64,000 bases of DNA, from contig OZ038381.1 in the NCBI GenBank assembly GCA_964036045.1, positions 148,747,596 through 148,811,595 of the forward strand, read 5' to 3'. Source of the stretch: Eutreptiella sp. 'Long Island Sound 2002' (lineage: Eukaryota; Euglenozoa; Euglenophyceae; Eutreptiales; Eutreptiaceae). Positions 54,717 to 64,000 of the stretch are shown here, one piece after another. Below the pieces are notes generated by a model, which worked only from the letters and a program-made list of their open reading frames with translations, did no database searches and was not told where the DNA came from. Numbering within the stretch: the stretch's first letter is position 1; every line of letters starts with the position of its first letter. Both the position numbers and the translations under genes were made by a program.

Positions 54717-55520
54717 TAGGAGGGAATTGGGGGGAGTTGAAATTGATTAGGAGGGAGTTGAAATTGAGTAGGAGGGAGTGGATTTTCACTTTGAGGGAGT
54801 TGAAAATGAGTAGAAGGGAGTTGAAAATGAGTAGGAGGGAGTTGAAAATGAGTAGGAGGGAGTGGCTTTTCACTTGGAGGGAGTTGAAAATGAGCAGGGG
54901 GGAGTTGAAAATGAGTAGGAGGGAGTTGAAAATGATTAGGAGGGAGTTGAAAATGAGCAGGAGGGAGTTGAAAATGAGTAGAAGGAAGTTGAAATTGAGC
55001 AGGAGGGGGTTGAAAATGAGCAGGGAGGAGTAGAAAATGAGTAGGAGGGAGTTAAAAATGAGCAGGAGGGAGTTGAAAATGAGTAGGAGGGAGTTGAAAT
55101 TGAGCAGGGGGGAGTTGAAAATCAGCAGCAGGGAGGTGAAAATGAGTAGGAGGGAGTTGAAATTGAGCAGGAGGGAGTTGAAAATGAGCAGCAGGGAGTG
55201 AAAAATGAGTAGGAGGGAGTGAATTTTCACTTGGAGGGAGTTGAAAATGAGCAGGGAGGGGGTTGAAAATGAACAGCAGGGAGTTGAAAATGAGTAGGAG
55301 GGAGTTGAAAATGAGTAGGAGGGAGTGGACTTTCACTTGGAGGGAGTTGAAAAAGAGCAGCAGGGAGTTGAAAATGCGTAGGAGGGAGTGGATTTACACT
55401 TGGACGGAGTTGAAAATGAGCAGGGGGGAGTTGAAAATGAGCAGGAGGGAGTTGAAAATGAGTAGGAGGGAGTTGAAAATGAGTAGGAGGGGGTGGATTG
55501 TCACTTGGAGGGACTTGGAA
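54717..55520. repeat. 21-bp minisatellite (GAGGGAG family), about 38 units
   Basis: Units are close to GAGGGAGTTGAAAATGAG plus TAG or CAG. Some carry a TTTCACTTG variant. It is the reverse complement of the family at 15443-15954. Because 21 is a multiple of three, one strand encodes RRELKMS repeats and the other hydrophobic FNSLLLI repeats; neither is a credible gene. Confidence 0.85.
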
Positions 55521-55745
55521 ATCAGCAGGTATCGTTCCTTCATCTGGCGATAAAATAATGCAACTATTTTATAAATTTGGGCTGCAGAACGGTTCAAAAC
55601 ATCCTTGTCGACTTTTAGCAGAAGATCAGTTGCAGTAGATCAGTTGCAGTCGTTTTTTCGGTTGTCGTAAATGCGCGTGTTGCCTGTTTGTGCGCAATCT
55701 TTCGCAGTCTGCTAGGGTCGCAGTCTGCATACCGTCACCGCGTTT
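55521..55745. other. Unassigned spacer
   Basis: AT-rich to mixed sequence with one 12-base tandem duplication (GATCAGTTGCAG near 55624-55649). No gene seen. Confidence 0.4.
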
Positions 55746-55747
55746 GA

Positions 55748-55812
<65 letters not shown>

Positions 55813-55826
55813 ATAGATATATACAG

Positions 55827-55857
<31 letters not shown>

Positions 55858-55858
55858 C

Positions 55859-55898
<40 letters not shown>

Positions 55899-55950
55899 CA
55901 TCTGTATACATACATACATACATATATATATATATGTGTGTGTGTGTCTG
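55746..55950. repeat. TA/CA microsatellite upstream of the intact protease gene
   Basis: Long (TA)n, then (CA)n, TA-rich spacer, (CA)n again, CATACATACATACAT, (TA)n and (TG)n. The block order equals 15955-16135 plus 28504-28580, so it represents the uninterrupted version of the LINE target. Confidence 0.85.
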
Positions 55951-56091
55951 TGTGTACATATTGAGAAGGAGGGTGTGGACTTCCGCTTGAAGGGAGTTGG
56001 TACAGGTTGACACGTTTTGCGTCCCGTATGTGACAACCCAAGCCCTCACTTGAGATGCACGCACCGCCTTTCAACCTCAATCGCCTGGATC

Positions 56092-58101
56092 ATGACGTGC
56101 ACTTCTAGAATGCCACCAAAGACACCAATCTCCGATGAAAAGAAGGCCAAGGCAACGGCATATGCTGCAGCCATGGCAGCGGAACGGCCATCGCTGATGG
56201 AATCAATGGGGAGCGTGCCTGGCCCACAAAAGCATAAGAAGCGGAGCGTTTCTTTTGCCTCGCAAGCCGAGGTACAAATACTCACGCCCGAGGGTGGGCA
56301 CCAAGTACTAACCTCTGCGCCCATCTCCACACCCAAACATGAGTCCAAAAGCGCAAAGCCTGACCCAAAGCCTGACGGGAAGCCTAACCCATCCCAGCCG
56401 TCAGACCAACCGGTTGCAGCCGAGGCCATACCTGACCCAGAAGCAGAGCTGATGGTGGAAGACGTGGAAGACGTAGGGATTTCACAAACACCCCGGAAAC
56501 TGGACATGCCGGATCTAGGCGAGTTCACCTCCCAAACGTCCTCTTCACCAGAGCTCCCCACCCCTTCTACCCCTCTTACTTTGACGCCTACCTCAAGCCA
56601 ACAAACCTCACAACCTTCTCAATCTTCGACGGCTTCATCGGGGCCGTCTAGTATTGGTGATATAGATCTGTCCCAAGATTGGGATGAGGTAAAGAGACAG
56701 ATCCACAAGTGCACGGAGAAAATGGAACTCCGTGACTGTATCCAAAAATTGAAAACGTGGGTCGCATCCTTAGGGGACTCTCCTTTTCGAAAAAAGGTGC
56801 AGGATTTTTTCCTCCAGGAGGCCGAAGAGCGGGGCGAGCTCACCCAGACAGCAATCTCTTTCCTCTCCTTGCGAAACAAGGCCGATCTTTGGGCTCGAGT
56901 GCAGGCACAAGTAGGGTGGGAGGATACCCACGATGCCCGCCAGCCCGTTTTGGAGCAGCTTGACATGAGCCGTCCGTGGGCTCATGAACTGCTAGGTCTG
57001 CCGCGTGGGGCCGATGAGGCCGTCGTTAAAAAACGGTATTGGAAACTGGTGCTGTGGGCTCAGAGGTTTGACATCAGTGTCATTCAGAGAATCAATGGGG
57101 CGAAAGACATCCTTTGTGGGGATAGCCGACGGCTGTACGAGGCTCAATTGAACGGCCTCGTTGCACCACGGGGGGAAGTTTTAGGGGATGACCCTGCTCC
57201 TTGGCCACGTGAACACGTTTTGTGGCAATCAATGGCCGACGTGGAATCTCCGGAGCCCATGCAAGCTGCTAACCCCGGCACCACTCCGCTGCACGGACCC
57301 ATTAGCCCTGAGCCAACTTCAACCTCCTCACCTCCTCACCCGGAATATATTGATGCCGACGACAGCCCATCTCCTGCCGAGGGCCCTGCATCTGGGGTAG
57401 ATGGCATCAGAGTCCTAGGCATTTTGTTGACAAACCGTGAAATAACGGAACAACTCGGGGGTGATCGTTGGATCGGAGATAATTTGATTGAAATTCGAGC
57501 GCAATTCATGAATTTGCTCCTCCATCGGAAACTCGGCCTCCAGCGAAGGGTCTGGCCTGTTACCCTTTGGCGGAAAAAGAGCTTGCCACAGAAGGAAAAC
57601 CTCTTTGCCCTCGATTGGTTTATTTTGGTCTGTGGCGAGCAGGGGCACTGGTGGGTGGCAGTTTTTCTTCATCTGCTCTCGTCCCCTGAAGTGTGGATTC
57701 TGGATTCTCTGTGTCCGGATTCTGCCCAACGGCAACAGCGTGGAACCGTTCTGTGGGACCTCCGTAAGCGGCATTGGCAGGTGCATAACCAGCACCAGCC
57801 ATGGCCATTCTCTACCGACCCGAACCTTAAGAAATTTCACTGTGTACATCAGCCAGATGGTTGGTCGTGTGCAGTGTTTGCGTGCTGTGGTGCAGAGTGG
57901 GTCGTTTCCCTTGTTTTAGGCGGTAGCGAGGTTGATTTGTCACCTCTATCGCTAGAACTAAGCGACTTGGACCTTAGGAATATTTTACGTAATTGGCACA
58001 GAACAGTACGTCTCCTGCATACGGATGTAGTTCCCGATCATGCGCTCTTCCCGGATTCTAGAACCCCTTCTTCAGTATGCACAATGCCTGCCCGTCGTTA
58101 G
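56092..58101 (+). CDS. J-domain-like plus Ulp1/C48-like cysteine protease, intact
   Basis: 669 codons from ATG 56092 (an in-frame ATG at 56110 is the alternative); stop TAG at 58099. Residues 1-210 are disordered, rich in Pro, Ser, Thr and Lys. Residues about 298-352 resemble a J-domain: HELLGLPRGADEAVVKKRYWKL, a QRFD where HPD should be, then INGAKDIL...RRLYEAQ. Residues about 500-640 form a C48 protease with His519 (GHWWVAV), Asp538 (WILDSL), Gln587 and Cys593 (QPDGWSCAVF). Such proteases cleave SUMO-like modifiers or precursors. The J-like part lacks HPD, so it should not stimulate Hsp70 ATPase but could still bind partners. No transposase domain. A broken second copy is at 28716-30537. 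Satellite and a SET-like gene follow in both places. Confidence 0.8.
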   Translation: MTCTSRMPPKTPISDEKKAKATAYAAAMAAERPSLMESMGSVPGPQKHKKRSVSFASQAEVQILTPEGGHQVLTSAPISTPKHESKSAKPDPKPDGKPNPSQPSDQPVAAEAIPDPEAELMVEDVEDVGISQTPRKLDMPDLGEFTSQTSSSPELPTPSTPLTLTPTSSQQTSQPSQSSTASSGPSSIGDIDLSQDWDEVKRQIHKCTEKMELRDCIQKLKTWVASLGDSPFRKKVQDFFLQEAEERGELTQTAISFLSLRNKADLWARVQAQVGWEDTHDARQPVLEQLDMSRPWAHELLGLPRGADEAVVKKRYWKLVLWAQRFDISVIQRINGAKDILCGDSRRLYEAQLNGLVAPRGEVLGDDPAPWPREHVLWQSMADVESPEPMQAANPGTTPLHGPISPEPTSTSSPPHPEYIDADDSPSPAEGPASGVDGIRVLGILLTNREITEQLGGDRWIGDNLIEIRAQFMNLLLHRKLGLQRRVWPVTLWRKKSLPQKENLFALDWFILVCGEQGHWWVAVFLHLLSSPEVWILDSLCPDSAQRQQRGTVLWDLRKRHWQVHNQHQPWPFSTDPNLKKFHCVHQPDGWSCAVFACCGAEWVVSLVLGGSEVDLSPLSLELSDLDLRNILRNWHRTVRLLHTDVVPDHALFPDSRTPSSVCTMPARR

Positions 58102-58167
58102 GAACAAGTGAAGATGGCAGAAGGAAAGGTATGATATATCACTGTTGGGCGAGCGTCTCGCCGATGC

Positions 58168-58458
58168 ATGCCAGCAGCAGTCCTCCCATCGTCGCCTACA
58201 GTGCCAAAGACGGAGGAGCCAAGAGATCCGGAAGCAGGCAACGTGCAAGGTGTGGAGGCAGCGGAAGGAGGAGCAGCGGAGGAAGTCGCCGCTGCGGAAG
58301 AAGCAGGAGGAGAAGTGGCAGAAGGAGCACCAGCACCAGCCGGAGGGGAAGCAAGAGGAGAAGAGACGGAGCAGGAATTGCCACAAGAACTCCCTGCAGG
58401 TTTGCCAGGAATTGCACGACACTACATTGTGACACTACATTACTACGCCTCACCATAG
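58168..58458 (+). CDS. Possible 3' exon, Glu/Ala-rich, after the protease gene
   Basis: A 97-codon frame rich in Glu, Ala and Gly that ends next to the satellite. A donor-like AAG|GTATGA lies at about 58127 and an acceptor-like CTACAG at about 58196-58201. The end (AGLPGIARHY) resembles the acidic frame at 59031-59206. It may be an alternative C-terminal exon of the protease gene or a separate relic. Confidence 0.25.
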   Translation: MPAAVLPSSPTVPKTEEPRDPEAGNVQGVEAAEGGAAEEVAAAEEAGGEVAEGAPAPAGGEARGEETEQELPQELPAGLPGIARHYIVTLHYYASP

Positions 58459-59060
58459 GAGCCTATCAAGTTCGTGCACCAGAGGCACCCGGTAAATCAA
58501 TAGTCAGGGGGTAGCCTATCAAGTTCGTGCATCAGAGGCCCTTGGTAAGTCAATAGTCAGGGGGTGGCCTATCAAGTTCGTGCATCAGAGGCCCCTAGCA
58601 AATCGATAGTCAAGGGGTAGCCTATCAAGTTCGTGCATCAGAGGCCGCTGGCAAATCAATAGTCAGGGGGTAGCCTATCAAGTTCGTGCATCAGAGGCCG
58701 CTGACAAATCAATAGTCAGGGGGTAGCCTATCAAGTTCGTGCATCAGAGGCCCTGATTATTGGTTCACCCAGGGCCTCTGATGCACGAACTTGATAGGCT
58801 ACCCCCTGACTATTGACTTACCGGGGGCCTCTGATGCACGAACTTGATAGGCTACCCCCTGACTATTGATTTGCCAGCGGCCTCTGATGCACGAGCTTGA
58901 TAGGCTACCCCCTGACTATTCACTTACCAAGGGCCTCTGATGCACGAACTTGATAGGCTACCCCCTGACTATTGATTTACCGGGGGCCTCTGATGCACGA
59001 ACTTGATAGGCTACCCCCTGACTATTGATTTACCGCCCCTGATGCACGACATTGCTAGGC
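58458..59060. repeat. 53-bp satellite with head-to-head switch, second module
   Basis: R-orientation units from 58458, switch palindrome at 58739-58786 (GTGCATCAGAGGCCCT with its complement, loop GATTATTGGTTCACCC), then F units to about 59040. The switch differs from the one at 30666-30713 by a single loop base, so it existed before the module was duplicated. No retrotransposon is inserted here. Confidence 0.9.
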
Positions 59061-59206
59061 TGGTCCTTGCAATAGAACGCACATCCTCTGATCCAGGTGC
59101 AGCTGAAGCCGAGGTGGAGGAAGCAGCGGAGGAGGGCGAAGAAGGAGCAGAAGCGGAGGGTGAAGGGGCAGAAGCAGGTCTGCCACTGATTGCACAACAC
59201 CATTGA
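59031..59206 (+). CDS. Acidic short frame next to the satellite, second copy
   Basis: Almost identical to 44116-44291: Glu/Ala-rich, ending AEAGLPLIAQHH and TGATGA. Conservation of the frame in both modules is weak evidence for coding. No family recognised. Confidence 0.25.
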
Positions 59207-59270
59207 TGATCAACCTTGATAGACTACCCCCTAATTACTGATTCACAAAGAGCCTCATAAACGAAACCAT

Positions 59271-62027
59271 ATGCCTGCACCTATAGGTCCTGCGAGTCCA
59301 GTGTCGGAGACAACGAAGGAGGTGGCGGCCGAGCTGCTGGCCGCGTGGGAGTCGGACGAGGGGGAAGATTTGTGGAGGACGGCAGGGCAGAGGGAGAAAC
59401 CGCAGCGGGAGAAGAAGAGGAGGGCGTCCTGGGACCTGCACCGAGGGGATGTGAGAGCCCTTGGTATGTAATTGCATGCGTAAGTGTTTTCTTCTGCTGC
59501 CGTGCTTCTTGAGAATTTAACTCTGATCCTTGCTGTTTGTATTCAGTTCTCGGCAAGAGGGGAAGGGGAGGGGAGCCCGCGGAGAAGTGGGCCGATGAGA
59601 AGGAGCGAAGCCCCAGCCCAAGCCCTGAACGCCAGCTTCTTGGAGAAGGCTCGCCCAGCCCCCAGCCCCAGTCGCCGGTGGTCACCCCAACCCCGACCGA
59701 CGTGTTGATGGAGGAGGGGGAGGAGGAGGAGGCAAAGAAAACGGAGGAGGAGAAGGGGAAGGAGAAGGACACCGAGACTGCGGAGGCGGAGGGTGGGCGG
59801 AAGGGGGCAGAAGCGGGGGGCGGGGGGGTTGCTAAGCAACCGGAGGGGGTCACAACGAGGAGCCGAAGCACAAGGAAACGCCGAGTGACGGACACGGGGG
59901 CGGGGGGGGAGGGGGGGCAACGGGCGGTGGTGGAGCGGCCGCATTTTGTTATGGGGAAGCACCTCCAGATCGTGGAGTCCACGATTGGGGAAGGCCGGGG
60001 GGTGAAAACGAAGGTGGATATTGAGGCGGACACCTGCCTGGGGGAGTACAAGGGGGAAAGGATTGAGGGGACGGCACCGGATTGCCTGACGGGTAGGGGG
60101 GATAAGGTTTTGTGCATCGAGGGCGGGGGGGCGAATTCAAAGACTGGGAGGGGGGTTTGGGTGGACGGGGGTAAAAGGGGGAATATTCTGAGCCGTACCA
60201 ACGCTCGCCATCGCCTGGTGGATTGCGACGTGATCATCCACCTGGATGACGGTACCCCCAGGGTTTATACCCGGCAGGAGGTGAAGGCGGGTACCGAGCT
60301 GGCCATGTTCTATGGCGTAGATTACCCGTTGCCCCCTTCGCCTCCACCTGCTGATGCTGCTGACCCTGATGAACCTGCTGCAGAAGGTTGCAACTAGCCA
60401 GTTCTAACCACCCAGAACATTCTTCCCAGCGCCTCTGCCCTGCCTGCAGGGCAACTGTATGCTGATGACGGGTCCCTGGTGGGTCGCCAGTATTTTTCTT
60501 CGAAGGTGACCTACCCCAGCCAGGCCACCGTGACCCATGTTGATGGGGGGAAGTTTATTGTCAGGAAGGGGGACAGGGTGCGTCTGCTGTGGTCCGAGAT
60601 TGGGGGGGCGCACTTGACACAGGTTGAAAGCAGGACCTGTTGTTTCAAGATGGACTGGCGGAAGGGGAGGTTCGTCAGGCCGTTGACCACGGTCTGGGGT
60701 GACCAGAATTCCTTGGGGGGCGACTTCATCTTGGCTGGGTCGCGACTTGCAGGCGTTTACTCTCCCTGGTTTTGTTACGAGTTCGAGGGGGCTGCTCCTG
60801 GGGGTGTCGTAGAAATGGTGTTTGTGGGTGGTAAGTGGGAGGTGATTTCAGTGCAGAATAGGAAGGTCGTGTTCGGCCAGACGGGTCAGTGGCTGCAGGT
60901 TGGAATCGACCTCAGGGGGTATGATGCGGAATACCAAGCTGCAGCGCATGGTATCTGCCAGAAGACATTTTTTGTCCGGGCAGAGAGGGCTATGGGTGTC
61001 GACAGCCGGTGGGGGGCGACGCTGGAGTGGGCTGAGTGGCGGGCGGAGCACCTGGTAGCTCCGCCTGGCAAAAAAACCATCAAGACCAGGGACAAGTCGG
61101 TGTACGAGAGGGTGAAGGACAGGGTGTATGGGCATGTCCTTTGCAGGGTTAATGGTCATGCCATTAAGCTCGTCGACGGCGGTGGAGGGACTGGGGGAGG
61201 GATGGGCCACTGCATCTCGCTCATTGCCGAGTGCAGCAAGGATTTGAGGGGCAAGTCAAGCTGGTTTCTGCTGGTCTGGGAAGCTGGAGGCTTGGATTCG
61301 CCGAGGATCAGGCGGATCTGTCAGGTGGTGGTGGACAGGGCGCTGGCTAAGATGCCTGATCTGCAGTCGCGGATCGAGCATTGGGGAAAGAGCTCGACCG
61401 TCAGCCCCCCCTGCGGCGTTGAGCCTGACGAGCCCAAGGCAAAGAGGGCTCGTGTCGATGGGGGTCCGTACCGTTGCACGTTTGCAACGGCAAATTTTTT
61501 TAAAGAGTTCATTCGTAGGGGGTCGTTGCCGGTGCAGGGAGCAGGTTTGAGGTAGCAGTTTGACGTTCGGGATCCAAGTTTTTGTTGGACAACTCTTTCC
61601 AAGTTTGTTGTTTGGGGGGGAGAAATGGCAGATAAAGAGGTCTGTCCCCGTTCAGAAGGCGAAGGCTGAGGTGGAGGAGATGCTCAGCAAGGGCAATCTA
61701 ACGCAGTGGCTCCTGCCACCAGAAAAGGCCGTCCCCTATCTCCCCCTCGCTCTGGTCGACTCTGACCAGTGCACCCCCCCTTTCACCTTCTGTCGGCCCG
61801 ACTCCAAGGGCCGACTCAGCAGTTTTGAAGCCTTCTGGGTCCCGGACGTCAATCAGAAGCGGCTTGCAGGGGGTAGGAACTTTCGGTCGGTGGAGCGGGA
61901 AACCGAAAAGGGGGGAACCACCCAAGTTGCATGGGTGGTCTATCTCCCCGATGAGACCGCCATTGGGTTGGAGGATCAGTGGGAGGGCTCGCGCGAGGGT
62001 TCCGGTAACCCTAATTGCAAGCGCTAG
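59271..62027 (+). pseudogene. SET-like domain gene, second copy, C-terminal half broken
   Basis: Exon 1 59271-59463 starts with ATG and encodes 64 residues. The intron is 59464-59546. Exon 2 is open from 59547 to a TAG at 60395-60397 (CAG in the first copy). The joined frame is in phase (G|TT, Val). This open part has a charged Glu/Lys-rich region, a basic RKRR segment that may be nuclear-localising, and the SET-like domain at 60018-60330 (YKGERIEG, GNILSRTNAR, DCDVIIH, VKAGTELAMFYGVDY). After the stop the frame reopens at 60479-61555, ends at another TAG (CAG in copy 1), and after a shift continues 61560-62027. Full length would have been about 890 residues. A 20-bp segment near 61987-62006 extends the C-terminus relative to copy 1. 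Confidence 0.65.
59464..59546 (+). other. Spliceosomal intron in the second SET-like gene
   Basis: 83 bases with GTATGT donor and TATTCAG acceptor. Splicing joins the 59271 frame to the exon 2 frame in the correct phase, and the site is conserved in the first module. This is the best evidence in the window for a spliced eukaryotic gene. Confidence 0.75.
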
Positions 62028-62046
62028 AAGTTTTTCTAGTGCTTGC
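62017..62046 (+). terminator. Stem-loop at the end of the second SET-like gene
   Basis: GCAAGCGCTAGAA pairs with TTCTAGTGCTTGC with one G-T pair around four bases. It overlaps the stop codon TAG in this copy. Function in 3' end formation is inferred only. Confidence 0.35.
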
Positions 62047-63235
62047 ATTGTGAAGTGGTTTGGGCAGTGAGATGATGGCGTGTGTAGTGGCAGAGCGCAT
62101 CGCCGGACCAAGACTGAGATCTGAACCCACGCAGTGCAGGCTCCACGATTTTCTTCTACGGCGGGGGGGTCAGCAGACTGCTGTTTGCTTGGCAAATTTT
62201 ACCCTTGATACCGGTTCCCGGACCCAGATATAATATTGAAAGGCCAGGCTCCATTGCATTCTGTTCCTTTCTCTGCGCGGTGAATTCTGTTTGACTTCCT
62301 ACTGACCTCCTACCTGATATGCGCTTGTCTAGCCCTGTGACTTTCTCTTTGGCGCTATTGGGGTGTTGGTTCATTTTTTGGAGCCAAAGGGCACCCTATT
62401 TCGTCCCATTTGACCTGATCTTGACCGGATCCCATTGCTTACTTTCCATCTGGTTTCACCAGGTGAGACAGATTGCAGGTACAGGTACTGGTTTCTGTTA
62501 CGGCAGGTGTTGTTACAACACGCTTTTTTTTAGGTTCAAGAGTATTATTCAGATCTACCCCATTTCGTCTGATTTGACTGGTTTGACCGGACCGAACCCT
62601 TTTCCTTTGTCCAACCTTGAGAGTAATGGCTGATACAGGCTACAAAGACAGCCACAGCTACAGTGCGTTTGCGTCGTTTGCTTCTTAGTTGCTTGGGTGC
62701 GGTTAAGGGAACTCGAATTTTGAACCCAAATGGGTTCAAGAGAATTATACAGACCCAACCGACATTGTAAGTGGGCGTGAACCTTGTTCCTGACCTTAAA
62801 AACAGGTCAGAAGGGACCTGGGAAACGGGGCTGGCCAATTAGTGCAGGTAAGGCAGCTACCGAGGCTAGGGGAAGGTACGTGACACCACAGATGTGCGGA
62901 TCCTGTGTGCTCACACCCCGGGAACCTCGAGTGCCAGAGGGTCCCCCTACAGGGGGGCGATAACCAAGCTACGACACCCTCTGGGCCGAATCCCAGCCAG
63001 CGAGTTTTGTTTCCAGGTTACCGGCCAGTTTTTATGGTTTACCCCCACGTGCTTATAAGTGTCAGTTAGCGTTGCCGTCATCAGCCTGATTCTGACTCCC
63101 CATATGTTTCTCCCGTTTAACCCAAGTGTGAACAAATGTTAGTGGATCCTTGAAAATGATGTACTGGATTCGCACATTTTACTTGCTCAATCCTTCTGCT
63201 ATTGATTTGTTTCGTTCCCTTGCCTGTCGTGCGTG
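62028..63235 (+). other. Conserved 3' noncoding block, second SET module
   Basis: Collinear with 47072-48298. Homology ends at GCGTG 63235; beyond it the two modules are unrelated. A small frame at 62319-62633 matches 47400-47696, with a hydrophobic N-terminal half, but nothing supports expression. Confidence 0.6.
62830..63002 (+). ncRNA. Structured RNA-like block, SET module copy 2
   Basis: Same as 47892-48064: CAG|GTAAGG near the 5' side, 9-bp stem 62934-62942 with 62976-62984, inner C5/G5 hairpin, loop CGATAACCAAGCTAC, tail CGAATCCCAGCCAGCG. The stem and loop are unchanged, while the linker before the closing strand differs (CTACGAC versus CTACCGC). Confidence 0.6.
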
Positions 63236-64000
63236 TGAAGCGGTACCCAGAACCCCGTGGCTAGGGTAGGGCATACAACCGGTCTCCGGTCCACTAACCC
63301 CATGTACGGAAGGGAAGACGCCCGTTGACGCCCGGTGCGAGCCCGGCGGGAGCGTGTTCCGTGCCATAAAGCGCTGCATCGGCAACCGATGCACCGCCAG
63401 CGGAGATTTATATATCAGAACATCAGGAATCAACAGGGTTTTATTTTCATATTGTTTCCGTCAATTTTTACGCTTCCGTTCTGATATTCACTGTTTTGAC
63501 AGCTGGCGGTTAGTTCGCGACTTTAGCGTAACCGCCAGTTTAACTGTTATATACAGATTTTTTAGCGCAAATCGTGACGAAGACTCTAAAGTCTCCAGGA
63601 ATTGCATTGATGCATCCGCAATTTTCACATCTTACACTCGCAACCTTAATCCGAATTTTTCAGGATGTCGAAATCGGATTTTCGACTTTGACATCCCCGC
63701 ACTTGATTTGACTTCTTTCGAGTGGACCTACGTGCTTCCCTATGCACGAATCAACTTTCCTTTTGTCTTGCCCTCCATTTGTCTTAGAGATATGGGCAAA
63801 ACAAAGTTGATTCGTGAGGCCACTTGTGAGGGTCATATCTCGTGCCGCTTGCGAGGAATGACAATAAAGAAACGTGGGATGTATTCACAATACTCCCGAC
63901 GTAATTTAGGAAGCTTTATACGCCTTGCGTCTCCACACGTGCGCGCTAGCGTAATGGATCATGGTCAAGAGGGTAGAGTTTGCGTTATAACTCTTTGGCC
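63236..64000. other. Unassigned right end with several perfect hairpins
   Basis: No gene seen. AT-rich sequence contains ACCGG-TCT-CCGGT (63278-63290), GCATCGG-CAA-CCGATGC (63376-63392), CTGGCGGTTA...TAACCGCCAG (63503-63538) and a long stem-loop at 63745-63816. Composition differs from the SET module to its left. Confidence 0.5.
63745..63816. other. 72-nt foldback
   Basis: CACGAATCAACTTT (63745-63758) pairs perfectly with AAAGTTGATTCGTG (63803-63816), and the stem extends inward imperfectly through CTTGCCC/GGGCAA to a loop of about 20 bases. It resembles a miRNA-precursor or small foldback element, but neither is shown. Confidence 0.45.

Noticed and set aside
54599-55553. Long repeat proteins on both strands
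   Set aside because: They follow from a 21-bp minisatellite whose period is a multiple of three; no start context or unique sequence supports them.

Overview
The window looks like nuclear DNA of a repeat-rich eukaryote. It contains LTR and non-LTR retrotransposons, cut-and-paste transposons, long micro- and minisatellites, a 53-bp satellite and a spliceosomal intron with conserved reading phase. There are no prokaryotic operons, rRNA genes or recognisable host housekeeping genes. The organism cannot be named from the sequence. A chromodomain Ty3/gypsy element, MULE and pogo-like elements and a (TA)n/(CA)n-rich background would fit a large algal or protist genome.

Layout: 1-1870 is unassigned flank with a 33-bp minisatellite. 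1871-13210 is a complete but decayed Ty3/gypsy chromovirus (copy 1: LTR, iMet-type primer site, gag, pol with protease-RT-RNase H-integrase-chromodomain, long 3' noncoding region with a tRNA-like block, LTR). 13211-16135 is unassigned DNA ending in a 21-bp minisatellite and TA/CA microsatellites. 16136-28502 is a minus-strand, GC-rich LINE (ORF1 with an Ulp1-like Cys motif, then endonuclease, RT, RNase H-like and CCHC), inserted into the microsatellite. 28716-30537 is a broken copy of a gene for a J-domain-like plus Ulp1/C48-like protein. 30538-44345 is a 53-bp satellite with a palindromic orientation switch, interrupted by gypsy copy 2 (31081-42741). 44356-47071 is a decayed gene with a SET-like domain, followed by conserved noncoding sequence, a pyrimidine tract and an inverted satellite array (48684-49685). 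49690-54626 is a Mutator-like element (DDE plus SWIM) with a pogo-like transposon nested in its last coding part (53143-54484, TA target duplication). 54717-55950 holds minisatellite and microsatellite. 56092-58101 is the intact second copy of the J-like/Ulp1 gene, then the same satellite switch (58458-59060) and a second SET-like gene (59271-62027, intron 59464-59546) with its 3' noncoding block. 63236-64000 is unassigned and contains several strong hairpins.

The main novelty candidate is the repeated two-gene module: microsatellite, J-like/Ulp1 gene, head-to-head satellite, SET-like gene, structured RNA-like block. It occurs twice in the same order. No transposase was seen inside the module, yet inverted satellite arrays flank the first SET gene as terminal inverted repeats would. 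A second candidate is a roughly 170-nt block shared by both SET modules and the unrelated LINE. Its central stem shows three compensatory base-pair changes and its loop is perfectly conserved, which points to a functional RNA structure.

Relative order of events, inferred from nesting: the Ulp1-satellite-SET module duplicated first. The LINE then entered the microsatellite and gypsy copy 2 entered the satellite, both only in the first module. The pogo-like element entered the MULE. Almost every coding region is damaged; the protease gene at 56092-58101 is the clearest intact gene.
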